From assembly GCF_002929375.1 (NCBI RefSeq), contig NZ_PJIP01000001.1, positions 248,001 to 312,000 of the forward strand: a DNA stretch of 64,000 nucleotides, written 5' to 3'. The stretch comes from Arthrobacter sp. DWC3 (GTDB taxonomy: Bacteria; Actinomycetota; Actinomycetes; Actinomycetales; Micrococcaceae). Below, one piece after another: positions 8,545 through 20,059 of the stretch. Below the pieces are notes generated by a model. That model searched no databases. It worked only from the letters and a program-made list of their open reading frames with translations, and was not told where the DNA came from. Numbering within the stretch: position 1 is the stretch's first letter; each line of letters opens with the position of its first letter. The translations under genes were made by a program, and so were the position numbers.

Positions 8545-8927
8545 GATGCGTAGGGGCAGCCGGTGAGCCAGGCGAGGGCCATGTCCCGGTGCTGGAAGTA
8601 CCTGGTCGGGTAGGGCGGTTCGTGGACTTCCGTGAAGAAGTCGGCAATGGCCTTGTCCACGGCAGACGGTCCGACGATCGCCATGGCCGCGATGTTGAGG
8701 TCCTTCGCGAAACGCAGCAGAGCGTTGCGTGTCAGGGTCACCATCCCGTTGAGCTCGACCAGCATCGGCGGGCATACATCGGTGCTGATGGCATCGGCGC
8801 GTTCGATGAGCGAGACGGCGTCCGCGTCACCGACGCTCGTGCCATCGATCCATTCGATCCAGAGCACTCCGTCCCGCATCGTCGCGGTGAAGGCTTCTAC
8901 TGTTGTGTGCGGTTCGTTGCTGACCAT
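8541..8927 (-). CDS. Single-domain STAS/SpoIIAA-like protein
   Basis: A 128-aa protein that matches the second domain of the 6722-7594 product along its length: MRDGVLWIEWIDGTSV against MRDGLLCVTWTQSIHI, CPPMLVELNGMV against CPPMLLDLHQVM, and PPYPTRYFQHRDMALAWL against PPYRTRHFGSVGEAMQWL. The start ATG 8927 is preceded by GGGGG. It forms a two-gene unit with the downstream membrane protein through a GTGA overlap. The pair may be a soluble sensor with a membrane partner, which is inference only. Confidence 0.8.
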   Translation of the reverse strand: MVSNEPHTTVEAFTATMRDGVLWIEWIDGTSVGDADAVSLIERADAISTDVCPPMLVELNGMVTLTRNALLRFAKDLNIAAMAIVGPSAVDKAIADFFTEVHEPPYPTRYFQHRDMALAWLTGCPYAS

Positions 8928-9144
8928 GGTTTCCCCCCTCGACCGAACATACCTGCACACGGGTATTAATTGGCGGTCCATTCGCGTGGTCGCGCGGAAC
9001 GGAGTTGTGGATCGGGACGACTGCCCGCGGTGTCCAGTGCTTCACGACCTGCTGGAGCTCGGTGGCGATGTCCGTCCCGAGACGATCGATCGAACCAGCA
9101 GTCTCGACCGGAAACGGTCGTCGTTCCGAACGACCCAGGGAGAT

Positions 9145-9813
9145 TCAGGCGTGTCGCTCGGGGTGGGGTGGACGCCGTGACGGGTTCCCAGTTCCGTGGT
9201 GGCCTGAGTGGACGAGCTGCTCTGCAACGTCGATGAGTTTGCGGTTGGTGCGGATGCTCTCGTCCTGAAGAACCGTGAAGGCACGCTTGGCACTGATCTT
9301 GTGTCGTTCCATGAGGATGCCCTTGGCTTGGCCGATGGCGTCCCGGCTGCTGATGGCCTGCTGGAATTGCTGCAGCTTCTCGATCTTCTGCTGCAGGAGC
9401 GCGCGGGTGGCTGCCAATTCACGGGTGAGCGCGATGTGCATCTCCGGATCCTGATCCGAGATGGATGTGGTCCCGGGGGGATCGATGAGGGTCCGAGACT
9501 TCCGTGCGGTAGCGGCCCGCCTGGTGTCGGAGCGTGATGCCAGAGCGTCGAACGTCAGTTCCTCCATGGTCGACAGGCCGAGGATCGTGAGTACCTGATA
9601 CAGGTGTCCCTGAACGGTTCGCAGGGGAAGAACCAGATCGGAGGCAACCCTCTCGCAGGTGTGCCCGCCGGCGACCATCACTGCGATCACCGCTTCGCGA
9701 TCACTCAAGCCCCTCACCAGTGAGGGGCGGGCCGGATCGAGTGAGCCGACGGGGAAGCGGTGAGGCTCCGAGAGCGTGGACTGATCGGATGCGTGTGTCG
9801 ATGCGTGTGTCAT
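9145..9813 (-). CDS. ANTAR-domain regulator with N-terminal LuxR-type HTH
   Basis: A 222-aa regulator with two nucleic-acid-binding parts. Residues about 37-82 look like a LuxR/GerE helix-turn-helix (LSDREAVIAVMVAGG ... LPLRTVQGHLYQVL). After a linker comes a coiled coil and then an ANTAR domain (SRDAIGQAKGILMERHKISA ... AFTVLQDESIRTNRKLIDVA). ANTAR domains bind paired RNA hairpins and act as antiterminators. The order HTH, coiled coil, ANTAR, with no receiver, PAS or GAF sensor, is unusual. Start ATG 9813 has AGAGGG upstream; ATGs further upstream are less well supported. It sits next to a second ANTAR gene on the same strand. Confidence 0.85.
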   Translation of the reverse strand: MTHASTHASDQSTLSEPHRFPVGSLDPARPSLVRGLSDREAVIAVMVAGGHTCERVASDLVLPLRTVQGHLYQVLTILGLSTMEELTFDALASRSDTRRAATARKSRTLIDPPGTTSISDQDPEMHIALTRELAATRALLQQKIEKLQQFQQAISSRDAIGQAKGILMERHKISAKRAFTVLQDESIRTNRKLIDVAEQLVHSGHHGTGNPSRRPPHPERHA

Positions 9814-9959
9814 GGGACCCTCTGGTAGGCACGGCGATAACAGCTTCATGCCAGGGTCTGGGGCATGAACCTCAGCTTCGTCGGTCCGGAGGGCGGGTGT
9901 CAAAAAGTGGAGTATCTCCTGGCGTGTCAGGCGACCGCGGAAGCTGTGCAGGCCAGAGG

Positions 9960-10619
9960 TCAGAACGAGTCGATGATCTGCCGGGCGGCGTGCTGGGCCT
10001 CTGCTTCTTTACTGGCCATGCCGGAGGCTTTTTCGACGATCTGCTGAGCGACGGCAGCGACTTTCCGGTTGGTGTCCTGGCTGCGCTGGCTGATGAGGCG
10101 GTAGGCCTGGTCGGCGGTGACCCCGGTCTGCCCGATGATGATGCCTTTGGCTTGCTCGATGATGCTACGGCTGACCGCGGACGCGGCAACCGCCCTGTCC
10201 GCCACCTGGCGTGAGTCGATACGCACCGAGCGTGTCAGATCGACGAGCAGGCCCCACGCGCCACTCACCTGCTCATTGGTGATGAGTTGGTCTCCGACGA
10301 CGAGAACCTGCCGGAGCCCGCCCTGCGCGTCGCGCAGGCTGAGGTAGGTCGAGAGGGGGCCGCCGTGGCCGAGAACCTCCTGCCAGAAGGTGGCGGCCTG
10401 CTCGCGTACTTCGGGCAGGAGGTGTGCGCGACCGAGTTCGAGGGTGGGCACCACGTCCCCGGGCCTGTACCCGTGGATGAGGTAGGTCTCGTCGGACCAG
10501 TGGACCTGGCCAGAGCCGGAATCGTAGTGGAAGGTTCCTGTCAGAGAATTCTCGAACTTCTCGTTCGGGAACGTCCACTGGGTGCGAGGCGGCGTCGCAT
10601 CATCACTGGGTTCGGGCAT
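9960..10619 (-). CDS. PAS-ANTAR transcription antiterminator
   Basis: A 219-aa protein with an N-terminal PAS domain (about residues 22-120, containing YDSGSGQVHWSDETYLIHGY) and a C-terminal ANTAR domain (SRSIIEQAKGIIIGQTGVTA ... AYRLISQRSQDTNRKVAAVA). This is the common PAS-ANTAR layout of actinobacteria, where a small-molecule or redox signal sensed by PAS controls RNA-binding antitermination. The ribosome binding site is weak. Its stop lies 146 nt before the start of the HTH-ANTAR gene, so the two may be co-expressed. Confidence 0.9.
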   Translation of the reverse strand: MPEPSDDATPPRTQWTFPNEKFENSLTGTFHYDSGSGQVHWSDETYLIHGYRPGDVVPTLELGRAHLLPEVREQAATFWQEVLGHGGPLSTYLSLRDAQGGLRQVLVVGDQLITNEQVSGAWGLLVDLTRSVRIDSRQVADRAVAASAVSRSIIEQAKGIIIGQTGVTADQAYRLISQRSQDTNRKVAAVAQQIVEKASGMASKEAEAQHAARQIIDSF

Positions 10620-11005
10620 GGTGCTGTCGGTACCGTTCGGACAGGGCAGGCGGGGCCGGCTTCTTGACCGCGCTCAGCACAGACGATAGCAAGGAGGTCC
10701 GACATCACCTACAGGCACCAGCAGGAAAAAGCGGTGACGCCTGCGGCAAGCAGCCGTTCCCGGCTGACGGGCCGGTGTGGTGCTCGACAGGTCGGCGGGG
10801 TCGGAGGTGTGCGCCGCCGGTAGCGCGGTCGGGCGCCAGTGCAGGGAGTCTGAGGTGCCCATCCGCCTTCCCCCACGTTTGTCCACCTTCGGGTAGGGCA
10901 GTGACCGTGTTGGATGTGTATCTGTGGCGGGGGCTAGCGTGGGAAATGGGCCGGCACTCAGCCGGCGGACTCAGGCACGCCGTGTGACTTTCGGGAAGCG
11001 ACATC
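10620..11005. other. Gene-free stretch, divergent promoter region
   Basis: 386 nt between the divergent PAS-ANTAR and GAF genes. I see no convincing ORF, repeat or terminator. It presumably carries both promoters; no clear -35/-10 pair was recognised. Confidence 0.5.
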
Positions 11006-11863
11006 ATGATCAGCCAGAACGTGCAGCAGTGGATGGCTGTTCAGGTGCTGCGGACCACGAACTTCGAGACGGCTTCCGTATGGGCCACCTATGCGAGTCT
11101 CGGGGGCAAGCGCGACATCGCGGACGTGACCGCGTATCTCGAAGCCGGAGGGACCCTGTCGGTCCTGGACCGGGATCTCGTCGCGCACGCACTGAACGAG
11201 ATGATCGTCGACGCCGGGCTACCTCTGGACGGCGCCCACTACAGCACCGAGGACGTCGCGGAGGGGTCCGGTTTCAAGGACAACCTCCGTGTCCTGATTT
11301 TGGATCCGGATGGGTACCGGTTCGACCGGCCCGCGGCGACAGCACCCCGCGGAATCACCAGTAGCGGGCAGGACATCGACGATGCGGCGGAATTCGAGTT
11401 CCGACGCTGCGAGGCCCTGTACGGGACAGGTCTGCTCGAGACCGGGGCGGAGACGCGCTTCGACCGCTACACGAAGCGGGCCCGCAGGCACTTCGGGGTC
11501 AGTTCCGCATCGATCGCCCTGATCACGGAGGACCGGCAGATCATCAAGTCCGTCGCCGGACCGATCGGGCAGGACCTTCCCCGAGAGGTGGCGCTCTGCG
11601 CCCGCACCATCGAAGCTTCCCGCACCCTGGTCATCACGGACGCCCGCACGGACCCCGGATACCGTGACCATCCGCTGGTCGTCGACGGCCCTCACATCCG
11701 CTTCTACGCCGGCCACCCGATCATGACCGCGGACGGGTGGAGGATCGGGACGCTGTGCCTGATCGACGATCAGCCGCGCGCCTTCAGCGAGGACGACGCG
11801 CGGGACCTGCGGCATATGGCACTGGACGTCCAGATCGAGATCTGGCTCGGCAGCACGGGGTAG
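11006..11863 (+). CDS. GAF-domain sensor protein
   Basis: A 285-aa cytoplasmic protein. Residues about 125-280 form a GAF domain of the type often linked to diguanylate cyclases and ANTAR proteins (RFDRYTKRARRHFGVSSASI, PREVALCARTIEA, FYAGHPIMTADGWRIGTLCL). Residues 1-100 are a separate alpha/beta region of unknown family. No output domain follows, so it may signal through a partner such as the ANTAR proteins across the divergent promoter region. GGGAAG precedes ATG 11006. Ligand unknown. Confidence 0.85.
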   Translation: MISQNVQQWMAVQVLRTTNFETASVWATYASLGGKRDIADVTAYLEAGGTLSVLDRDLVAHALNEMIVDAGLPLDGAHYSTEDVAEGSGFKDNLRVLILDPDGYRFDRPAATAPRGITSSGQDIDDAAEFEFRRCEALYGTGLLETGAETRFDRYTKRARRHFGVSSASIALITEDRQIIKSVAGPIGQDLPREVALCARTIEASRTLVITDARTDPGYRDHPLVVDGPHIRFYAGHPIMTADGWRIGTLCLIDDQPRAFSEDDARDLRHMALDVQIEIWLGSTG

Positions 11864-12119
11864 GCTTCCGCCGCCCTGGAACGGTCCTGCATCGCGGTGC
11901 GGGGCGTGCACCAGCCAACTGCCTCTACGGACAGCATCGGGCGTCGCACCTTGAGCTCCTGCTGAGCGTGCGAGCGTCGTGTAAAGCGCAGGCACGACGT
12001 CCGAGTTCTGCAGTTCAGCCGGGTTTCTGTGAGGTACTGGAGTGAGTTCCGGCCGGAGACAGGCAGTGCTGCGGGCGGACTGGACGCTTCGGTTCGACGG
12101 GTGGAAGGAACGGTGTTCG

Positions 12120-13340
<1,221 letters not shown>

Positions 13341-13430
13341 CGGAACATTCGTCGGGAGTCGCGTTCGTCCGTCATCTGTCGATCCCGACGACGGTCGGCT
13401 GCATGGGTGGGGCCAGGGGAGAAGGGCTCG

Positions 13431-13976
13431 TCAGAGGCTCCGGATGTCCTCGGCGACCAGGGTGAGGTTGTTGCCGAGCTGATGGCCGCCCGAGGTGGTA
13501 CGCGTCAACGAAGCGGGGATGTCTGCGGCGTAGAGGTCACGGTGCGCGAAAGGTACTGTGTCGTCGTCCTCGCTCGCGTAGAGCCGGATAGCTGCTCCCT
13601 GCGGCAGGCAGGAGGCGAACCCGTCGGGCAGGGTGAACCCGTCGAAGGTCCAGGCGGGTTCTGCACCCGGGTAGGGTGCGGCGATGATGCAGACAGCCCT
13701 GATCGGAGTCGTGACCGCTGCCGTCGCCAGGTATTTGAGGAGCATGTAGCCGCCCGCGGAGTGGCCGACCAGGACGACGGGCGGGGTAGCGCGTGCGATT
13801 GCGTCGCCAATGGTGGCCAACCACTGCCGATCGTCCGGATCGTCGCCGTCGGGAAGCCGGGGGGTTACGACCGCGTATTCGTCACCGAGCCGGGCACCGA
13901 GATCCGCGGCCATCTCGGCGTCCTCCTCGTAGGCGCCGGCGCCCGCTCCGTGGAAGAAGATGACGTCGGTGGTCAT
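13431..13976 (-). CDS. Small alpha/beta hydrolase
   Basis: A 181-aa serine hydrolase of the compact RBBP9/YdeN-like kind. It starts with the strand and oxyanion segment VIFFHGAGAG, has the nucleophile elbow GHSAGG (Ser about residue 75), an acidic residue in YASEDDDTVPF, and a C-terminal His in TSGGHQLGNN. ATG 13976 has GGAGG 7 nt upstream. Substrate unknown. It is convergent with the KAS II-like gene. Confidence 0.85.
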   Translation of the reverse strand: MTTDVIFFHGAGAGAYEEDAEMAADLGARLGDEYAVVTPRLPDGDDPDDRQWLATIGDAIARATPPVVLVGHSAGGYMLLKYLATAAVTTPIRAVCIIAAPYPGAEPAWTFDGFTLPDGFASCLPQGAAIRLYASEDDDTVPFAHRDLYAADIPASLTRTTSGGHQLGNNLTLVAEDIRSL

Positions 13977-14266
13977 GATCGGCCTCCAAGTTCAGAGGGG
14001 GAGAAAGCCGGCCGAGTTCTGTCGCCAGACAGCACCCTGTTTCCGAGACAGGGTAGCAAGACTGTGGGGGACCAGTGAGAGTGAGTCGTAGCAGAATTCG
14101 AGCGGGAAGAAGTGACCACGGCCCTGCCCGCCATGACGACCGTCCCTGCGGTTGCAGATCGATGCAGGCGAATACGTGAAACGGATGCTCACACTCGTCT
14201 GCACGAAGCCCAGGACCCGGGAGCTCGTCGTGCAGAGAGCTGCGAGGAACCACCTAAGCTTCGAAT

Positions 14267-15364
14267 GTGACCACGGACCCTGTTTCTTTCCCTGCCGGAG
14301 AACTTCGAGGTTCGCCTACGCCGGTTCTCGTCCTCGACGAGGCCGTACTCGATCGGAACATCGCGGCGGTCGCCGCGTCGGCTCGCGAACAGGGCCTGGC
14401 CCTGCGCCCCCACGCGAAGACGCATAAATCGATCGAGATCGCCCGCAGGCAGCTTGCCGAGGGCGCCGTCGGACTGACGGTCGCGACGGTGTCCGAAGCG
14501 GAGGTGTTCGCTGCCGGCGGCGTACGCGATCTGTTCATCGCCTATCCTCTGTGGCTCGATTCCGACAGGACGCGCCGCCTGCGTCGTCTGCTCGAGACGG
14601 CCCGGATCCGCGTGGGGGTCGACTCGGCCGCCTCGGCCCGGCGTCTTGCCGCGGCAATACCGGAGGCAGAGCGTGCCGCTCTCGACATCGTGGTGGAGAT
14701 CGATTCCGGGCATCATCGCAGCGGGGTCTTCCCGGCAGAGTCCGGAGCCGTCGCGGCCGCCGCAACAGATGCTGGGCTCGACGTGGCTGGGGTGTTCACG
14801 TTTCCCGGACACAGTTACGCTCCGGAAGGGCGTGCGGCTGCGGCGCGAGACGAAGCCGCAGCGCTCCGGTCGGCCGTTGATTCGCTGGCGGCGTCAGGTC
14901 TTGCTACGCGGGTGGTGAGTGGTGGCTCAACACCGTCGGCTGCTTTCGCGGATCCCAGCGTGTTGACGGAGCTGAGGCCGGGAGTCTCGGCCCTGGGGGA
15001 CGCCCAGCAGTGGGAGTTGGGCACGATCGGACCCGAGTCCATCGCGCTCACCGTGCTCGCCACGATCGTGTCGCGCAGGAGCGACTACCTCATCGCGGAC
15101 GCGGGCAGCAAAGTGCTCTCCTCCGACCGTGTCCCGGTGTCCACAGGGTTCGGCCGTTTGCTCGACTTCCCCGAGGCCCGCATCACTGTGCTTTCGGAGC
15201 ACCACGCAACCATCACGGGAGTAGACCTACCGGTGGGAACCCGGGTGCGTATCGTGCCGAATCACGTGTGCGTCGCGGTCAACCTGGCCGACACCTATCG
15301 GGTTCTCTCAGGCGACGGCGGCGTTGCCTCCTGGCCCGTTGACGCACGGGGGTGCAATACCTGA
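14267..15364 (+). CDS. D-serine dehydratase / D-threonine aldolase-like PLP enzyme
   Basis: A 365-aa fold-type III PLP enzyme. The alanine-racemase-like barrel carries the PLP lysine in RPHAKTHKSIEIA (about residue 46), and the C-terminal beta domain has the metal-binding pair His and Cys in IVPNHVC (about 333-335) and EHHATI. This combination marks the DSD1/D-threonine aldolase group, which acts on D-3-hydroxyamino acids with a divalent metal. The start is GTG 14267, since the frame has no better upstream start. Monocistronic by spacing. The precise reaction cannot be told from sequence. Confidence 0.88.
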   Translation: MTTDPVSFPAGELRGSPTPVLVLDEAVLDRNIAAVAASAREQGLALRPHAKTHKSIEIARRQLAEGAVGLTVATVSEAEVFAAGGVRDLFIAYPLWLDSDRTRRLRRLLETARIRVGVDSAASARRLAAAIPEAERAALDIVVEIDSGHHRSGVFPAESGAVAAAATDAGLDVAGVFTFPGHSYAPEGRAAAARDEAAALRSAVDSLAASGLATRVVSGGSTPSAAFADPSVLTELRPGVSALGDAQQWELGTIGPESIALTVLATIVSRRSDYLIADAGSKVLSSDRVPVSTGFGRLLDFPEARITVLSEHHATITGVDLPVGTRVRIVPNHVCVAVNLADTYRVLSGDGGVASWPVDARGCNT

Positions 15365-15552
15365 GGTTCACCGAGGTGCGCCGAGTAGATCACCAACAGC
15401 GCCGTCGGTGCTCGGCGGGACGTCAGTACGGTGAAGCCGCTGCGCTCACCGCTCCTGCCCGCGGTGAGGCCGAGCCACACGAAGACGCCGGCGAGGATCA
15501 GGAAGGTGAGCATGCCGGGTTGTCCGCCGGTCATGCCCGAAAGGCCGACCAC
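15295..15552 (-). pseudogene. Probable membrane-protein fragment
   Basis: An open frame of about 85 codons encoding two hydrophobic segments (GMLTFLILAGVFVWLGLTAG and TALLVIYSAHLG), running antisense into the end of the D-serine dehydratase-like gene. Extending it upstream gives a further hydrophobic stretch (FYLLIAFTFGVVGLSG) but then meets an in-frame TAA at about 15601 with no normal start and no ribosome binding site. This suggests the 3' remnant of a small membrane protein whose 5' part has been lost. Family not recognised. Confidence 0.35.
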
Positions 15553-15613
15553 CCCGAACGTGAAAGCGATCAGCAGGTAGAAACCCTGCTGACGTGCTTC
15601 TTACGAGCACGTA

Positions 15614-16558
15614 CTACTTGCTGTCTGCGCGCCCGATCGGATCGGTGCTGGCGTTGAATGCCGCGCGGGCATCGGGCCAGCTTTCCTCATCGGTGTGCAG
15701 AGCGGTTCGAAGGTAGGCGGTGCTCAGCCGCTGGATAACGGCGACCCGCTCAGGGTTCTCGTCGGTGGTCTCGGCGACTTCGTATCCGACGATCCCGCCG
15801 AGAGCGTGCTCGGCCCCGTAGAAGGTGAGGAGGTCGGTGGCACCAGGGCTGTGCGTGTACGCGTCGGTGAACCAGTCGGGTCCGCGGTCGGACATCCTGG
15901 ATCGGTCGTGGTCGCCGGCGACGACAAGGGTCGGTGTCTTCAGTTCCTGGAACGAGGGGCGCATGAACGGGAAGTTCGCCCGGGCGAACGGATGCAGGTC
16001 GTCACCGCCGAGACCGGTTGCGGCGAACAAGATGCCGGCGGTGACGCGACTGTCGGACATGTCCTCGCCGACGTCGCCGGCTTCGTCGACAATGCGTGCG
16101 CCAAGGAGCGACTGTGCGGTTTGTCCGCCCCAGGAGTGACCGGTCGCGGCAATGCGACTGCGGTCGATTCGTCCGGCAAGGCCGGGGACTGCGGTCTCGA
16201 TGGTGTCGAGCTGATCGAGGATGCGCGTGAGGTCAGTGATCCGCTCGGTCCAGATCGTCGGGAAGACCGGGTGATCGAAACCGAACCCGTTGCGGCGGGA
16301 ATCCAGATGCGTGGGTTGGATCACGACGAACCCGCGCGAGGCCCAAAACGCCGTGAGGGGGGCATACCCGTCGAGATTCCATCCGTTGCCGTGGGAGAAC
16401 ACCACGATGGGAAGGTCCGTGCCTGCTGCCGGAGCGGAGACTCGCACGTCCAGTGGGACGGGTCGCCCGGGGGCGGACAACTCGACGGGCGAGACGGAGA
16501 CCACGGGCGTGCCGGCGCCGAGGATGCCCTCCAGCGTGTCGACGAGTGATGAGGTCAT
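15614..16558 (-). CDS. Alpha/beta hydrolase (chlorophyllase / PAF-acetylhydrolase-like)
   Basis: A 314-aa hydrolase. The oxyanion strand is PIVVFSHGNGWNLDG, the nucleophile elbow GHSWGG (Ser about residue 150), the acid in VVAGDHDRSRM and the histidine in FYGAEHALGG, giving a full triad. ATG 16558 is preferred over ATG 16573 because AAGGGA lies 7 nt before it. The gene diverges from a TetR regulator across a region containing three operator half-sites, so it is very likely the regulator's target. Substrate is probably an ester or lactone. There is no signal peptide, so it acts in the cytoplasm. Confidence 0.88.
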   Translation of the reverse strand: MTSSLVDTLEGILGAGTPVVSVSPVELSAPGRPVPLDVRVSAPAAGTDLPIVVFSHGNGWNLDGYAPLTAFWASRGFVVIQPTHLDSRRNGFGFDHPVFPTIWTERITDLTRILDQLDTIETAVPGLAGRIDRSRIAATGHSWGGQTAQSLLGARIVDEAGDVGEDMSDSRVTAGILFAATGLGGDDLHPFARANFPFMRPSFQELKTPTLVVAGDHDRSRMSDRGPDWFTDAYTHSPGATDLLTFYGAEHALGGIVGYEVAETTDENPERVAVIQRLSTAYLRTALHTDEESWPDARAAFNASTDPIGRADSK

Positions 16559-16609
16559 GACGAATCCCTTCATACGATGGCGTTCTGCGATACTGGTTAT
16601 CGGAGCACT

Positions 16610-16641
16610 GTTCCGTAACTTTACGGAACGACGTTCCGTAA
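16610..16641. promoter_or_regulatory. TetR operator with three half-sites
   Basis: Three copies of a 9-bp half-site in alternating orientation: GTTCCGTAA (16610-16618), TTACGGAAC (16621-16629) and GTTCCGTAA (16633-16641). They form two overlapping inverted repeats with 2-bp and 3-bp spacers, between the divergent hydrolase and TetR genes. Confidence 0.85.
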
Positions 16642-16678
16642 AGCAATGGTGGGCCGTCGAATTCGCTAGGAGGGGAAC

Positions 16679-17278
16679 GTGGTGGGATCACCGGGCGAGC
16701 AGCCGGCCGTCGCACGGTCCAGGCAAGTGGGTCGTCCCCGTCGCAGCGAGCAGGCACTCCTCGAAGCTGCTGCGGCTGTGTTCGTGAGATCCGGGGTGGA
16801 CGCTCCAGTGCGGGAGATCGCCGCGAAAGCCGGCGTGGGGACGGGAACGATCTACCGTCACTTTCCGACGCGTCCGGAGCTCGTGGTCGCGGTGTACAGG
16901 CACCAGGTCGAGTCGTGTGCAGAAGCCGGCCCACGGCTACTCGCGGAGAGCGCAAACCCTGAGGCGGCGTTGCGGGCATGGGTGGACTTGTTCGTGGACT
17001 TCCTGGTCACCAAGCACGGGCTCGCCGGCGCGCTGCAGGGCGACAGCGCCGGATCGGACGCTCTTCACACCTACTTCGTCGACCGCCTCGTTCCGGTATG
17101 TGGCTTGCTCCTCGGGGCAGCGCTCGAGTCGGCTGACACGGATCCGTCGGTCGACGCGTACAACGTGCTCAAAGCCATCGGCAACCTCTGCATCGGTGCA
17201 GCGGGCGACGCCCGGTATGAAGCCGCCGTTCTCGTGCAGCTACTCATCTCGGGCGTGCTTGCCGGAGCAGCTCACTGA
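16679..17278 (+). CDS. TetR-family repressor
   Basis: A 199-aa regulator. The helix-turn-helix spans about residues 38-60 (VREIAAKAGVGTGTIYRHFP), followed by an all-helical ligand-binding domain of the SBT1-like TetR_C type (YFVDRLVPVCGLLLGAALES). Two GTG codons (16679 and 16682) are possible starts; AGGAGGGG just upstream fits either. It is expected to repress both itself and the divergent hydrolase through the half-sites at 16610-16641. Inducer unknown. Confidence 0.92.
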   Translation: MVGSPGEQPAVARSRQVGRPRRSEQALLEAAAAVFVRSGVDAPVREIAAKAGVGTGTIYRHFPTRPELVVAVYRHQVESCAEAGPRLLAESANPEAALRAWVDLFVDFLVTKHGLAGALQGDSAGSDALHTYFVDRLVPVCGLLLGAALESADTDPSVDAYNVLKAIGNLCIGAAGDARYEAAVLVQLLISGVLAGAAH

Positions 17279-17413
17279 CCGAGACCTCCCGCCTCCTCGC
17301 ATGAAGCACAACAGGAAACGCTGCGATGGGTGCGCTGGCCGTAGCAGCTGATGCGCCGGGAGGCTTCGGTGGCGTTCGGACCGGTGTCCTGACCGTGCAT
17401 GAAGAATATGAGC

Positions 17414-17446
17414 GGGACGCCAATGGGACGCCAATGGGACGCCAAC
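17414..17446. repeat. Three tandem 11-bp repeats
   Basis: Units GGGACGCCAAT, GGGACGCCAAT and GGGACGCCAAC lie head to tail, and the last unit runs into the left arm of the terminator hairpin. This looks like slipped-strand duplication of the hairpin foot. Confidence 0.85.
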
Positions 17447-17474
17447 GGGGCGCCCTGATGGGCGCCCCGTTGGC
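17441..17474 (-). terminator. Terminator-type hairpin after manganese catalase
   Basis: Perfect 15-bp stem (left arm GCCAACGGGGCGCCC) with the four-base loop TGAT, 16 nt past the catalase stop codon. It has no T-tract on either side. It may also serve the convergent TetR gene. Confidence 0.75.
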
Positions 17475-17490
17475 GTTCAGCGTGGTGGCG

Positions 17491-18444
17491 CTACTTGGTG
17501 ACGGGACCGAACATGGCGTCGATGTCCGCCATCTCCATGTCAGCAGTCGCCTGGATCAGCTCGAGCAGCGCGGGGTCCAGTCCGGGGGCGAACTCCTCCA
17601 GCCGCTCGGGCGCGATTTCCGAGGGCACGCCCTCGGGGGCTTGCTCGCTGGCATCGAGGGTGGTGCCGTCGTTCGACGGCGACAGCCCCTGATAGATCTT
17701 GCCGGCTTCGGACTGGCCCTTGAGGTCGAAGGTGTACTGCTTGCTCTGCAGACCGAGGTCGAGGAGCTTCTTCACCTCGGGGAACTGCTCGGCGTTGGTC
17801 TTCGGGATGGGCAACAGCGATTTCCAATTCACCCCGAGCGTCTCGAGGGCCTTGGCGTACCCGTTCTCGTGGGCCTGGTCGCGCACGATCAGGTAGGAGA
17901 TGGTGGAGCGTGCCGTCTTGTTGTCCGTCATCTCGTACATGCGGCACTTCTGAAGCCGACCGGTGGCCTCGAGCATCAGGTTGTACAGCAGATCGAGCGG
18001 GAGATTGCCGGAGTTGTAGACGTAACTGCCGCTCCACGGGTTGCCCGCCGAGTCCACGGGCAGGGCTCCCTGCGCCCCCACAAGGTAGTGGTGGATGTTG
18101 CCCTGGGACAACGCGAGGTTCAGCGGGACTGCCCCGCCTGCGCCGGGTGTATCCAAGGGGTCGTCGAGTTTGCCCTGATAGCGGGGCGAGCCGTCCAGGA
18201 GCCGGGAGATCGTGGTGCCGATCAGCTCGACATGGCTGATCTCCTCGGTGCCGATGCCTTGGATCAGGTCACGGTAGGGCTTGGCAGCCGCGCCACGGAA
18301 GTTCATGCTCTGGAACAGGTACTGCATCATCGTGCGCATCTCGCCGAACTGCCCGCCCAGACCCTCCTGCAGCGCGTTGGCCGCAGCGGGGTCCGGCTCG
18401 TCAGGGATGATCTCGTTGATGAGTTGCTGGACGTGGAAGAACAT
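17491..18444 (-). CDS. Manganese (non-haem) catalase
   Basis: A 317-aa cytoplasmic enzyme that converts hydrogen peroxide to water and oxygen at a dimanganese centre. The four-helix ferritin-like core shows the ligands in GQFGEMRTMMQYLFQS, IGTEEISHVELIG and IVRDQAHENGYAKAL. The C-terminal tail after about residue 240 is acidic and poorly conserved. ATG 18444 has a perfect AGGAGG five bases upstream, which rules out the longer reading from 18486. It is flanked by the terminator hairpin at 17441 and a long gene-free stretch upstream. Manganese catalases are often induced in stationary phase or desiccation; no regulator site was recognised here. Confidence 0.95.
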   Translation of the reverse strand: MFFHVQQLINEIIPDEPDPAAANALQEGLGGQFGEMRTMMQYLFQSMNFRGAAAKPYRDLIQGIGTEEISHVELIGTTISRLLDGSPRYQGKLDDPLDTPGAGGAVPLNLALSQGNIHHYLVGAQGALPVDSAGNPWSGSYVYNSGNLPLDLLYNLMLEATGRLQKCRMYEMTDNKTARSTISYLIVRDQAHENGYAKALETLGVNWKSLLPIPKTNAEQFPEVKKLLDLGLQSKQYTFDLKGQSEAGKIYQGLSPSNDGTTLDASEQAPEGVPSEIAPERLEEFAPGLDPALLELIQATADMEMADIDAMFGPVTK

Positions 18445-20059
<1,615 letters not shown>

